From Ralstonia pickettii DTP0602 (GTDB taxonomy: Bacteria > Pseudomonadota > Gammaproteobacteria > Burkholderiales > Burkholderiaceae), in assembly GCA_000471925.1 (NCBI GenBank), contig CP006669.1:434001-498000 (forward strand): a stretch of 64,000 nucleotides of DNA, given 5' to 3'. A program made the position numbers and the translations under genes. Shown piece after piece: positions 50,769 through 59,779 of the stretch (its first letter is position 1; the number at the start of each line of letters is the position of its first letter). The notes below the pieces were generated by a model. It was given only the letters and a program-made list of their open reading frames with translations, ran no database searches and was not told where the DNA came from.

Positions 50769-51933
50769 GTGATCTGCGTCATAAATAATGCAACTTAATG
50801 GCGATCAGTGAGTCTGCTTTATATGGAGGGCGAACTCATGAGAATCGCGGCACAGGTTGAAGTAAGTGAAGCACAGCGCAAACAGCTAGAAACGTGGGCT
50901 ACGAGCCGGACGATCGCGGTGAGGCTTGCGGAGCGCGCCAAGATGATCTTGCTCGCAGCGCAGGGCAAAATGGATAAAGAGATCGGCGTAGAGCTAGGTG
51001 TCTGGCGCGGCACAGTAGCACGCTGGCGAGCGCGATTTATAGCCAACGGACTCGCGGGGATCGAGCAAGATGAGGCGCGGCCGGGACGAAAGCCGAAGAT
51101 TTCCGCGCGCAAGGTCAAGGCCATCGTGGCACTGACAACCCAACAGCGTCCGGATAACGCGACGCATTGGAGTACGCGAAGTATGGCAGCGAAGGCCCGC
51201 GTCAGTGCGGCGAGCGTGCGGCGCATCTGGCAGGCGCATGGACTCAAGCCGCATCGGGTGGTGAGTTTCAAGGTGTCGAACGATAAACACTTTACCGAGA
51301 AGCTGGAAGACATCGTCGGGCTGTATCTCAATCCACCCGAACACGCATTGGTCTTCTCTTGCGACGAGAAGTGCCAGATTCAGGCGCTTGACCGGACCCA
51401 GCCAGGCCTGCCGTTGAAGCCAGGTCGCTGTCAAACGATGACTCACGACTACAAGCGTCATGGCGTGACGACCTTGTTCGCGGCGATGAACACCCTCGAT
51501 GGAAGTGTCATTGGTCAGTGCATGACAAAGCATCGACACCAAGAGTGGCTGCGCTTCTTGCGGCAGATTGATCGAAGTACGCCCAAGGACCGCGAGCTCC
51601 ATTTGATCGCTGACAACTATGCAACCCACAAGCACCCCAATGTGCAAGCGTGGCTCGCCAAACACCCACGATTTCACATGCATTTCACCCCCACCAGCGC
51701 CTCCTGGCTGAACATGGTCGAACGCTTCTTTCGTGACCTCTCAGAGAACCAATTGCGGCGCTCGGCTTTTCACTCGGTACCCGAATTGGTCAGCACCATC
51801 GAGCAATACATGGAGAGGCACAATCGTGATCCGAAACCGTTCATCTGGACCGCCAAAGCTTCTGACATCTTGGCGAAAGTCACGCGTGCCCGGGCAAAGC
51901 TGAATAAGATGCAATCCGTTTGACGCACACCAC
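50769..51933 (+). mobile_element. IS630-family insertion sequence inside a DUF1016 gene
   Basis: Imperfect terminal repeats GTGATCTGCGTCA (from 50769) and TGACGCACACCAC (ending 51933) are flanked by TA at 50767-50768 and 51934-51935. It is related to but different from the element at 869. One intact transposase gene fills it. Confidence 0.88.
50838..51923 (+). CDS. IS630-family transposase
   Basis: The 361-residue protein starts MRIAAQVEVSEAQRKQLETWATSRTIAVRLAERAKMILLAAQGKMDKEIGVELG. DDE blocks are VFSCDEKCQIQALDRTQPGLP, LIADNYATHKHPNVQAWL and SWLNMVERFFRDLSENQ. The stop lies just at the start of the right inverted repeat. About 45 percent similar by eye to the transposase at 941, so from a separate IS630 lineage. 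It looks intact. Confidence 0.92.
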   Translation: MRIAAQVEVSEAQRKQLETWATSRTIAVRLAERAKMILLAAQGKMDKEIGVELGVWRGTVARWRARFIANGLAGIEQDEARPGRKPKISARKVKAIVALTTQQRPDNATHWSTRSMAAKARVSAASVRRIWQAHGLKPHRVVSFKVSNDKHFTEKLEDIVGLYLNPPEHALVFSCDEKCQIQALDRTQPGLPLKPGRCQTMTHDYKRHGVTTLFAAMNTLDGSVIGQCMTKHRHQEWLRFLRQIDRSTPKDRELHLIADNYATHKHPNVQAWLAKHPRFHMHFTPTSASWLNMVERFFRDLSENQLRRSAFHSVPELVSTIEQYMERHNRDPKPFIWTAKASDILAKVTRARAKLNKMQSV

Positions 51934-52014
51934 TAGGGCGCGCTGTATTTGAGGTTGCGCGGTGAGAATACCTTCATATCGGGAAAGCTGGCTCGGAGCG
52001 GCGGGAACTGGCAG

Positions 52015-52131
52015 CCGGCTACTGCCGTTGCGTTTCGCCGGACTCGCAAACAAGGGGAGCTGCTGCGCGCGCGGTCAGGATGCTCGTGACGCCGGCGTTG
52101 CCAGGGTGCGGCGATAAGGTTCGATAACGTT
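52015..52131 (+). repeat. 117-bp module, right copy (related to 34809-34933)
   Basis: Same order of blocks as the left copy: CCGGCTACTGCCGTTGCG at the start and CGATAAGGTTCGATAACGTT at the end. It lies just upstream of the DUF1016 gene that starts at 52266 and directly at the broken 5' end of the second DUF1016 gene. The two modules bracket the CAP-to-Lrp interval except the CAP gene itself. Confidence 0.45.
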
Positions 52132-52265
52132 CTGCTTGTCGTGGGTCGCTGGCTGGGCGGGCAGGCAACGCTTTAAGTGCACAATAAAGCGCATTACATT
52201 GGATCTTGGCCACCTGGTAAGCACGTGCTCTATACTGCTCGATTAGGCCTCCTTGCAGCTCTGCC

Positions 52266-52419
52266 ATGGCTTCGTTACTTCTGCCTCCCGACTACATCGA
52301 TTGGCTCGCTTCGCTCAAATCTCGAATTGGACGCGCCCAGCAACGCGCGGCTCTTGCCGTCAACCAAGCCTTGGTTGCCCTGTACTGGGATATCGGCAAT
52401 GAAATCCTTGAGCGGCAGG
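52266..52419 (+). pseudogene. DUF1016 (YhcG-like) gene, 5' part
   Basis: It reads MASLLLPPDYIDWLASLKSRIGRAQQRAALAVNQALVALYWDIGNEILERQ, the conserved N-terminal DUF1016 start, then runs into IS3 at 52420. The last three bases before the IS are AGG (52417-52419), matching the AGG/CCT beside the 3' part at 19350-19352. Joined to that part, with one AGG, the codons read ILERQ-ARQGWG without a break. The gene was therefore split by one IS3 insertion, and its halves were later moved apart by inversion. Confidence 0.92.
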
Positions 52420-52452
52420 TGGAGGTGACCCGCTTATATGAACGCGCCCCGG

Positions 52453-52714
52453 TTTGCAAGGTAAGACGACCATCGCTTGGCTTGAGCAGGACTGGTTGCA
52501 GACTTATATCCGGCCTTGGGTTGCAGGCGACGCCTGCGGGCCATCATGGATATTCCGCCGGGAGCGTCCCTACCTTTTTTTCGTGCTTTGAGGCACCTGC
52601 GAGTCATTGGGCTTGCGCTCCCGCGGTCCGACCTGTCTTGCCATGATGTTCATCTAACCGTCGCAACCTGTGGACGGGTCCTGCCTTTCTTCCCTGCCAG
52701 CCGGGCCTTGCCGG
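52453..52714 (-). ncRNA. Candidate seekRNA/bridge RNA region, right copy
   Basis: Mirror image of 21844-22105, the non-coding stretch after the IS1111 transposase gene. Same reasoning and the same uncertainty apply. Confidence 0.4.
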
Positions 52715-53740
52715 TCAGGCAGGCCTGACCGAGACGTAGTCTCGGTCATAAGCTCGGTCATGCGCCAACAGCGCCCAGACTGTGCGTGCCATCTTGTTGG
52801 CCATGGCGACGGCAACGACGTTTGCAGGCCGTCGCTGCGCGAGCCTCAGGCTCCAGCCGGGCTGATTCTTCCTGCGCAGATGATTCAGCACGGCCCGAGC
52901 GCCATGAATGAGCAAGGTGCGCACGTAGGGGTCGCCACGTTTGCTGATGCCGCCCAGCCAGACCTTGCCACCAGTGCCGGTCTGTTTCGGCACCAGGCCA
53001 AAATAGGCCGCCAGTTGCCGCCCGGACTTGAAGGTGTGCACGTCGCCAATGGTTGCGATCATGGCGGTAGCGGTGAGCATGCCGATGCCGGGGATGGCGA
53101 GAATCGCATGGCAGGCCCGATTCTGCCGCGCCCAGGCGTCGATGCGTTGATCGAGGCGGGCAATCTCTTGATCGAGTTGCTCGATGCTTAGCAATTGTTC
53201 GCGCACGAACTCAAACAGTGTAGGCGGCACGTCTTGCTCGATTTCGGCCATGCGCTCGACGATTTCATGTAGGCCTGTTCGCAGTCCACGCCGAAAATGA
53301 ACGCCGAACTCGAACAGCATGCCGCGCAGCTGGTTGACCAGCATGGTGCGCATCTTCACGCGCAGCCGGCGCATGGCGTGCAGGCTTAGCACGCATTGTT
53401 GGGACTCGGTCTTGGGCGCCACGACGGGCATGCCTGGCTGCTGAGCTGCGGTCCAGATGGCCTTGGCATCGGCCGCATCGGTCTTGTTGGTCTGCACGAA
53501 CGGGCGTACGTACTGGGCATGCAGCAGCACCGGTTCATGGCCCATGGCCTGTAGCTGGCGAGCCCACCAGTGTGCGCTGCCGCATGCTTCCAGCGCGATG
53601 CGCCCCGGCTCACGTCGGGCGAGGAATTCGATCAGTTTCGGTCGACTGAAATGTCGGTTGAAACACTTGCCATCAGGTTCGACCCAATAGAGCTGGAAGA
53701 CAGTTTTTGCGATGTCCAGGCCGTAGGACGTAGTATTCAT
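52715..53740 (-). CDS. IS110-family (IS1111 group) transposase, right copy
   Basis: Identical protein to the copy at 20818-21843, with the same start MNTTSYGLDIAKTVF and intact DEDD and transposase_20 regions. Identity of the two copies is expected after recent transposition, gene conversion or homologous recombination. Confidence 0.95.
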   Translation of the reverse strand: MNTTSYGLDIAKTVFQLYWVEPDGKCFNRHFSRPKLIEFLARREPGRIALEACGSAHWWARQLQAMGHEPVLLHAQYVRPFVQTNKTDAADAKAIWTAAQQPGMPVVAPKTESQQCVLSLHAMRRLRVKMRTMLVNQLRGMLFEFGVHFRRGLRTGLHEIVERMAEIEQDVPPTLFEFVREQLLSIEQLDQEIARLDQRIDAWARQNRACHAILAIPGIGMLTATAMIATIGDVHTFKSGRQLAAYFGLVPKQTGTGGKVWLGGISKRGDPYVRTLLIHGARAVLNHLRRKNQPGWSLRLAQRRPANVVAVAMANKMARTVWALLAHDRAYDRDYVSVRPA

Positions 53741-53947
53741 TTCGGGTTCCTCCATCCTGTGTGGATTGTGACAACTCCCACTCTGGCACATCGATGCCGT
53801 TTCGTGATGGGGGACCCGCCTACCCCCCACCTGTCATCTTTCCCAGATGTGCAACTGAACCACAGCCCCTATCATCGGGGAGGGCCGGGGCGCGTTCATT
53901 CCATCTTTTTCGGACAGTGCCTATCTTGAGTAAACAGGAGGTGCACT

Positions 53948-54262
53948 ATGCCGAAAACGCGCCCACCGTACAGCACTGTCTTCCGTCAGCAAATGGTTGA
54001 CTTGGTCCATGCAGGTCGCCGCCCCGAAGATCTGGCCAAAGAATTCGAACCCACGGCTCAGACCATTTACAACTGGGTTGCACAGGCCGAGCGTGACGCA
54101 GGCACACGTCATGATGGCCTGACCAGTGCCGAGCACCAGGAGCTCACACGGCTACGCCGTGAGAACCGGCAGCTCAAAATGGAGAGGGAGATACTTGCAA
54201 AAGCCGCGGCTTGGTTCGCCCGGGAGACCGACTCGCTGCCCGACAAGGGTACGAATTCATGA
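53948..54262 (+). CDS. IS3-family transposase OrfA, right copy
   Basis: Identical 104-residue protein to the copy at 20296-20610 (helix-turn-helix plus leucine zipper), preceded by AGGAGG. Confidence 0.95.
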   Translation: MPKTRPPYSTVFRQQMVDLVHAGRRPEDLAKEFEPTAQTIYNWVAQAERDAGTRHDGLTSAEHQELTRLRRENRQLKMEREILAKAAAWFARETDSLPDKGTNS

Positions 54263-55164
54263 AGGCGAACCAAGCTCGTTATCCGCTGTCCACCATGGCC
54301 CGGCTGCTTAAGGTCTCGCGCAGTGGGTTCCATGCGTGGAACGGGCGTAGCCCGAGCCCCCGTGTCGTGCGTGACAAGCTGCTGCTGGTGCAGATCCGAG
54401 CAATTCACTCGCACTCCTGCGGCACCTATGGCGTGCCCCGGGTACACGCGGCTCTGCTGCGTCAGGGCATCCGGGTGGGGCGCAAGCGCGTGGCGAGACT
54501 GATGCGTGAGGCCGGGCTGCGCGGGGCATGCCGGCCACACTTCATCTGCACGACGCACCGCGCAGCGCGGGCCAGACCCGCTGCCGATCTGGTGCAGCGG
54601 CACTTCCGTGCTGAGGCCCCCAACCAGCTTTGGGTTGCCGATGCGACGTACATTCCGACCAAGGCCGGCTTTTACTATCTGGCTGTCGTCCTCGACGTAT
54701 ACAGCCGACGCATCGTGGGCTGGGCCATGGACAACCACCTGCGCACCGCGCTGATGTTGCAGGCGCTGGACATGGCGCTCGCGCAGCGACATCCCACGTC
54801 GGTGATCCACCATTCGGACCAGGGGTGCCAGTACACGTCGGTGGCCTTTGGCCAACGCTGTCGGGATGCGGGCGTACGCCCCTCCATGGGTTCAGTGGGC
54901 GATGCCTACGACAACGCCATGTGTGAGGCCTTCTTTGCCACGCTCGAGTGCGAATTGCTGAACCGCTCGCACTTCGCCACCCACGACGACGCCCGACAGG
55001 CGTTGTTCACTTGGATTGAGGGCTGGTACAACTCGCACCGCTTGCACAGCGCCCTGGGCTATCGTTCCCCGCAGGAATTTGAAAAGCTGCCTGTCAATGG
55101 CATGAATCCGGCGCTACACCGGGCCTACACTGCCCCATCACAAGGAGGAAACCCATCGACATAA
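54259..55164 (+). CDS. IS3-family transposase OrfB, right copy
   Basis: Identical 301-residue protein to the copy at 19394-20299. ATG overlaps the orfA stop. Stop at 55162-55164, 41 bp before the IS end. Confidence 0.95.
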   Translation: MKANQARYPLSTMARLLKVSRSGFHAWNGRSPSPRVVRDKLLLVQIRAIHSHSCGTYGVPRVHAALLRQGIRVGRKRVARLMREAGLRGACRPHFICTTHRAARARPAADLVQRHFRAEAPNQLWVADATYIPTKAGFYYLAVVLDVYSRRIVGWAMDNHLRTALMLQALDMALAQRHPTSVIHHSDQGCQYTSVAFGQRCRDAGVRPSMGSVGDAYDNAMCEAFFATLECELLNRSHFATHDDARQALFTWIEGWYNSHRLHSALGYRSPQEFEKLPVNGMNPALHRAYTAPSQGGNPST

Positions 55165-55225
55165 AATTCCAATGCGAATCTGTCCGATGAAACGGGGTAA
55201 CCCCAAATACCAGTCAAATCAAGAA

Positions 55226-55256
55226 CTTGAAATCCCCAGGCGAAGCCTTACCATTG
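55226..55256 (+). promoter_or_regulatory. Probable sigma-32 (heat-shock) promoter of hsp20
   Basis: CTTGAAA at 55226-55232 is a perfect -35 box of RpoH promoters. After 13 bp comes CCTTACCATTG, a fair match to the -10 form CCCCATnT. It lies about 50-80 bp upstream of the hsp20 start at 55309 and 20 bp after the IS edge. Before the inversion this stretch was the hsp20 side of the divergent cbpA-hsp20 intergenic region. Confidence 0.6.
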
Positions 55257-55308
55257 CAACCGGGGGCGTCCGAATATGGCGCCCGCGCGAAAGCGAATGG
55301 AGGCAAAC

Positions 55309-55743
55309 ATGATGTATCGATCGTTGTTTCCCCGTGACGTATTCTCAGAACTGGAACGGCTACAGCGCGAATGGCAGCAGCCATTCGAGCTGTCTTCCAG
55401 CATTCGTGGTCGGGTCAGTTTTCCGGCCATGAATGTAGGCGGCACACCCCACTCGGTGGAAATCTACGCTTTTGCCCCTGGCGTCGATCCGGCCAGCATC
55501 GACGTGCAGCTGGTGCAGAGCGTGCTGACCATTGTCGGCGAGCGCAAGCCCGATCTCCCCAACAAGGACGAGCAAACCTCCGTGCATATCGATGAACGCT
55601 TCGCCGGCCGCTTCCGCCGTGTGGTAAGCCTACCAAACGACGTGAATCCCAATGCGGTGGAGGCCAAGTACCGCGACGGCGTGCTGCACATCAGCATCCA
55701 GCGCCTCGAAGCCGCGCAGCCGCGCCAAATCAGCATCCAGTGA
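55309..55743 (+). CDS. Small heat-shock protein, Hsp20 family (first)
   Basis: The 144-residue protein MMYRSLFPRDVFSELERLQREWQQPFELSSSI has a short N-terminal arm and an alpha-crystallin domain (residues about 38-140): VEIYAFAPGVDPASIDVQLVQSVLTIVGERK and RFAGRFRRVVSLPNDVNPNAVEAKYRDGVLHISIQRLE. The GVL motif and a C-terminal I-x-I (ISIQ region) are present. GGAGG precedes the ATG with good spacing. It binds unfolding proteins without ATP. It forms a two-gene unit with the next hsp20 gene. Confidence 0.95.
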   Translation: MMYRSLFPRDVFSELERLQREWQQPFELSSSIRGRVSFPAMNVGGTPHSVEIYAFAPGVDPASIDVQLVQSVLTIVGERKPDLPNKDEQTSVHIDERFAGRFRRVVSLPNDVNPNAVEAKYRDGVLHISIQRLEAAQPRQISIQ

Positions 55744-55760
55744 GCGAGGAGGATCAGGCC

Positions 55761-56141
55761 ATGAGCGAAAATACTGCTGTCACCAAGCAAGCCGACACCG
55801 TCAGCACTGAAGCAGCCCTGATGCCGCCAGTGAATGTGTACGAGGACGCCGCAGGCATCACCCTGTACGCCGATCTGCCGGGTGTGCCCAAGGACAAGCT
55901 GGCCGTGCAGGTGCAAGGCGATATCCTGACCATCAAGGGCGAAGTCGCCCTGGATCTGCCGGAGGGCATGGAAGCCAGTTACGCGGAGGTTTCTCTGCCC
56001 CGTTACCGGCGCGTGTTCACGCTATCCAAGGAACTAGATGCCGAAAAGGTTGTCGCCGAGTTCAACCACGGCGTGCTCAAGCTGCGCATCCCGAAAGCCG
56101 AACACACGCAACCCACCCGCATTGAGGTCAAGGTGGTGTGA
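55761..56141 (+). CDS. Small heat-shock protein, Hsp20 family (second)
   Basis: The 126-residue protein MSENTAVTKQADTVSTEAALMPPVNVYEDAAGITLYADLPGVPKDKLAVQVQGDILTIKGEV has the alpha-crystallin domain (residues about 25-120) with SLPRYRRVFTLSKELDAEKVVAEFNHGVLKLRIPKAE. GAGGAGG lies just upstream of this ATG. It starts 17 bp after the first hsp20 gene. The two proteins differ in N-terminal arm, as in paired class A/B small heat-shock proteins that can form mixed oligomers. Confidence 0.95.
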   Translation: MSENTAVTKQADTVSTEAALMPPVNVYEDAAGITLYADLPGVPKDKLAVQVQGDILTIKGEVALDLPEGMEASYAEVSLPRYRRVFTLSKELDAEKVVAEFNHGVLKLRIPKAEHTQPTRIEVKVV

Positions 56142-56261
56142 TGTACGCCGAGCGGGCCGTGGGCATCACCCATGGCTGCCCACACGTAGGAGGGCTGAAA
56201 TGAAACGGAATCTTGAAAGAGAGTTTCGGTATTCGCTCCTTTGAACAGCGAGAGGCCGACG

Positions 56262-56522
56262 ATGCGACTGATCGAACCGGATGAACAACAGGACTTTCTT
56301 GCGACCTTGCAGCATAATGGTCTGGCAGCAGATGATTTCGAACTCCTGGAAACGGATACGACTGACCCAAAAGGCGACGAGAACATCGGTTTACAGGGCT
56401 ACGTCACGGTAACCAGACTATCGACACAAGTTACAAGGGAATACCCGATCGGCGATGAAACCGATTGGGTTCAGCATTTCAGCAAAGATCTCGAAGCCGG
56501 CATCTTCGATAAGTCGGAATGA
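56262..56522 (+). CDS. Small hypothetical protein downstream of hsp20 pair
   Basis: The 86-residue acidic protein MRLIEPDEQQDFLATLQHNGLAADDFELLETDTTDP, ending DWVQHFSKDLEAGIFDKSE, has no transmembrane segment. It shows natural amino-acid composition and follows the hsp20 genes by 120 bp on the same strand. A 14-codon open frame (MKRNLEREFRYSLL, from 56200) lies between and is probably not a gene. Function unknown. Confidence 0.55.
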   Translation: MRLIEPDEQQDFLATLQHNGLAADDFELLETDTTDPKGDENIGLQGYVTVTRLSTQVTREYPIGDETDWVQHFSKDLEAGIFDKSE

Positions 56523-56776
56523 GATCCTGCGTGCTATTGGGGCCGCGGGTGAAAGATGACTACCTGCCTGAATGGATGCTCGCCTGGAGGCCGGCATATC
56601 CAGACGATACGCATGTAGCTGGAGGAACAGATTCTCTTGCCACATTGCTTCCAGTCTTCCTTTGGGCGAGATCCCTGTGGTGGGGTTTAAATGGTTGCTG
56701 CCGGTCGTGCCGTTCAGATGACTTCTATGTTGCGATGAAGGACGGCGGAGCTGGGATAAGAATCCACCCTTCTGCG
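56523..56776. other. Intergenic stretch between hypothetical gene and mgtA-like 3' end
   Basis: No gene or clear terminator is seen. Confidence 0.35.
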
Positions 56777-59292
56777 TCACTCTGTTGCAAAGCGGCGGAA
56801 GAACCATTGTTTCATGCCCTCCACCGCCAACAGATAGAAGAGCAGCATGGCAGCGAGGATGATAAAGAAGAATGCCGGCGGCGCGACGAAACCGAGACGC
56901 ACGCCAGCAGGGGTGAACGGCAGCAGCACGGCCACCGCCACCACCGCCAGTGAACAGGCAATGAGCCACGGATTCGGGTAGCTCCTGAAAGGATTCCTAC
57001 GGGTGCGGATGACGAAGATAACCAGCACCTGCGTGGCCATGGACTCAATGAACCAACCGGTATGGAAGAGCCTCTCGCCGGCATGAAAGACCGTCAGCAT
57101 AATGTAGAAGGTGAGGAAGTCGAAGATCGAGCTGACCGGGCCGATAATCAACATGAAATTGCGGATGAAATTCATGTCCCAGTGACGGGGATGGCTCAAG
57201 TAATCATCATCTGCCCGGTCCATTGGAATGGGCAGTTCGGATACGTCGTAGAGGAGATTGTTGAGCAGGATCTGCACCGGCAGCATCGGGAGGAAAGGGA
57301 GAACAAGCGAAGCGCCGGCCATGCTGAACATGTTGCCGAAATTGGAGCTGGTTCCCATCATGATGTATTTCATGATATTGCCGAATGTGCGCCGTCCTTC
57401 CTGGACCCCGGCATGGAGGACTACCAGGTCGCGTTCCAGCAGGATCATGTCTGCCGCCGCTTTCGCCACGTCCACGGCACTGTCCACTGAAATGCCCACA
57501 TCGGCGGAATGGAGCGAAGGCGCGTCATTGATCCCGTCGCCGAGATACCCGACTACATGACCGCGCTGCTTCAGCGCCAGGATGACCCGGTTTTTCTGGG
57601 TAGGCGCCACACGGCAGAAGAGGTTCACTTGCTCCACCCGCGCTGCGAGCGCCGGGTCATCCATTTGCTGGATCTGCGCACCGGTAAGCACACCCACTAC
57701 CGGGAGCCCAAGCTGTGTGACCAATTCATTATCGCCGGTGATGATCTTGACCGCGATCCCATCGGCGGCGAACTCTGCCAGGGCCGCCTTGGCGCTCTCC
57801 TTGGGGGGATCGAGGAAGGCCGCGAAGCCAGCAAAGACCAGTTCCGTTTCATCGTCCACCACGGCATGGGGGTGGCCCATCCCCACCTGCCGTGAGGCGA
57901 TGCCCAGCACCCGGAAGCCCTCTTTACTGAGACCCTCAAATTGCCCGGTGATCCCCTTGAGCGCCGCTTCATTCAGGGGCCGCAGGCCGGCCTCTCCATT
58001 CAACCCGTAGCTGACCGACAGACGGAGGATGTCTTCAGGCGCCCCCTTGACCACGAGCAGTAGGGTCGTCCCATTGTCGAGGAGCACCGATACCCGGCGG
58101 CGCTCGAAATCGAACGGCACCTCATCGATCTTGCGCCAGCCGCTCACGTCGATTTCTGTGTGCTCCAGGATGGCGTCATCGAGGGGGCTTCTTAGTCCTG
58201 TTTCAAAAAAGCTGTTGAAGTAGGCCAGTTCCAGAACCCGCTGACTTTCCCTGCCAAGGGGGTCTAGGTGGCGCTCCAGGTGGATCCGGGCCTCGGTCAG
58301 CGTGCCAGTCTTGTCGGTACAGAATACGTGGTGGATCGAGGCGAGCCTCTTAACGATCACCTTGCTCGCTGCCATGCGCAGTGCGCCTCGCGACAGCGTC
58401 ACGGAGACCACCATGGGGAGGAGTTCAGGCGTCAGCCCGACGGCCAGGGCCACGGCAAACAGGAACGATTCGAGCCATGGGCGATGAAAGAAGGCGTTGA
58501 CGAGAAGGACGAACAGGACGAGGAGGATCGTCATGCGCATGATGAGATTCCCGAAGCGGTGGGTCCCCTGCTCGAAGGCGGTGGGCGGGGCCGTGACCAG
58601 CAGGGTGTCGGCAATCTCACCAAGCGCCGTATTCTGCCCGGTGCGGCACATCAGCACCCTGGCCGTGCCGCTGATCACCGATGTCCCCAACAGCACGGTA
58701 TTGCTGGCCGAGAGTATCTCTGTCTCTCGCGGCAAGTCACCGGGGGTCTTTTCCACCGGATATGGTTCGCCGGTAGGAGGGCCTGGTTGACGAAGAAGTC
58801 CTTTGCCTCCAGCACCCTGCCGTCGCAGGGAATCAGGTCGCCGGCGGTAAGGAGCGCCACATCGCCGGGCACCAACTCCGCAAGCGGTATCTCAAGGGGC
58901 TGGCCATCCCGCAGCACCTGCCCCCGTACTGCCACCGACTGGCGTAGTCGCTCCGCCGCCTGACCAGCCCGGTATTCCTGGACGAAATCGAGGGACACGC
59001 TGATGATGACGATGGTACCGATAATGAAGAAGCTGAGGGTGTCGCCGGTGAAAGCGGAAAGGGCGCTGGCAGTGAGGAGAATGATGACCAAGGGATTGTG
59101 GAACTTGGTCAGAAATTGAAGGATCAGCGCTCTTATTCGCTCCCCATGTATCAGGTTTGGGCCGAACTGTGCCAGGCGCGCAGCCGCCACCGCGCTGCTC
59201 AGTCCGTCAGGGCCTGTGGCCACCTGTTCCAAGAGCGCCGCGACAGGGAGCTGCCAGAATGCGGAATCCGTTTTGACGGCGGGTGTAGGCAT
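56777..59292 (-). pseudogene. mgtA: Mg2+-translocating P-type ATPase (MgtA/MgtB type), frameshifted
   Basis: The start MPTPAVKTDSAFWQLPVAALLEQ follows GGAGG. The first part runs to DFFVNQALL, where CTCCT-ACCGGC lacks one base near 58,775; the expected TGEPYPVEKTPGDLPRE continues in the next frame to the stop at 56777. The main part has the phosphorylation motif CTDKTGTLTEARIHLERHLD, the hinge YLGDGINDAPSLHSADVGISVD and C-terminal transmembrane helices. One added base gives about 838 residues, slightly short of the usual 850-900. It is either a recent pseudogene or a sequencing error. It would import Mg2+. Confidence 0.9.
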
Positions 59293-59439
59293 GATGGATT
59301 CCTCCGGCGAACTTACGCATCGCGGTACCAGCATAAGGGGCGTGTCCATGTCAATGAAGTTGCTCCGCAGCCAGTAGCTGGTCGCGCCCTGTCACGGCGA
59401 AGCGTCAAGGACATGCGCGGGCCAGGACAGGCGATTCGT

Positions 59440-59752
59440 TCAAAAAGCAGCAGCAGTGTCGCCCACTAGGTGAAAAGGCTTGAATGCAAAGCGCTGCTCC
59501 ACCCGATCAATCATCGTCCTGGTCGAGTTCGCCTCGTTCGTTCGATTGGCCACCGTCCTCGACATCGACGATGATTCCTGCCTGGAGGTCAATCAGACAA
59601 TTTGTTGAGTAGGCGTAGAAAGCATGGCAGCCCGTGGCCGCGCTACTGTCGGAAGGCGTGACGACGGTGCTGTCAACGGGCAGCTCGCCATCGCGCATGG
59701 CAAACAGGTACGGCTGCCGACCGGCCGCTGCTGCGGAGCCATTAATCCCCAT
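59440..59752 (-). pseudogene. IS1182-family transposase fragment
   Basis: The minus strand reads SSAATGCHAFYAYSTNCLIDLQAGIIVDVE and, after a frameshift near 59,560, ANRTNEANSTRTMIDRVEQRFAFKPFHLVGDTAA, the central part of IS1182 transposases (consensus YSTNYLID, IIVDVEATPANRT). Both ends are missing. Confidence 0.8.
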
Positions 59753-59779
59753 CTTTTCTCTGAGCGGTTGTCTAATGGC

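Larger units (their letters stand above)
50551..51994 (-). pseudogene. Second DUF1016 (YhcG-like) gene, fragment split by IS630
   Basis: Reading the minus strand from about 51,994 gives LRASFPDMKVFSPRNLKYSAP up to the TA at 51934-51935, where an IS630 element is inserted. The same gene resumes at 50767 and gives WLDVEFVQQPAAQLPFHLCTLLDKVKNTPLREWYAAQALAHGWSRNLLVMQIETRL. The join is not cleanly in frame, and both the N-terminus and the PD-(D/E)xK nuclease domain are missing. It is a different DUF1016 member from the one at 18457/52266 and is plainly inactive. Confidence 0.85.
52435..53906 (-). mobile_element. IS1111-type element inside the IS3 end, right copy
   Basis: Mirror image of 20652-22123, with the same subterminal repeats and the same position 16 bp inside the IS3 left end. 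Confidence 0.8.
52420..55205 (+). mobile_element. Nested IS3::IS1111 unit, right copy (inverted)
   Basis: The copy has the same 2,786-bp length and the same genes as 19353-22138, but in opposite orientation. Inner flank is AGG (52417-52419), outer flank is AAT (55206-55208). The left copy has AGG as outer and AAT as inner flank. The crossed target duplications show that the copies recombined and inverted the DNA between them. Confidence 0.93.
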
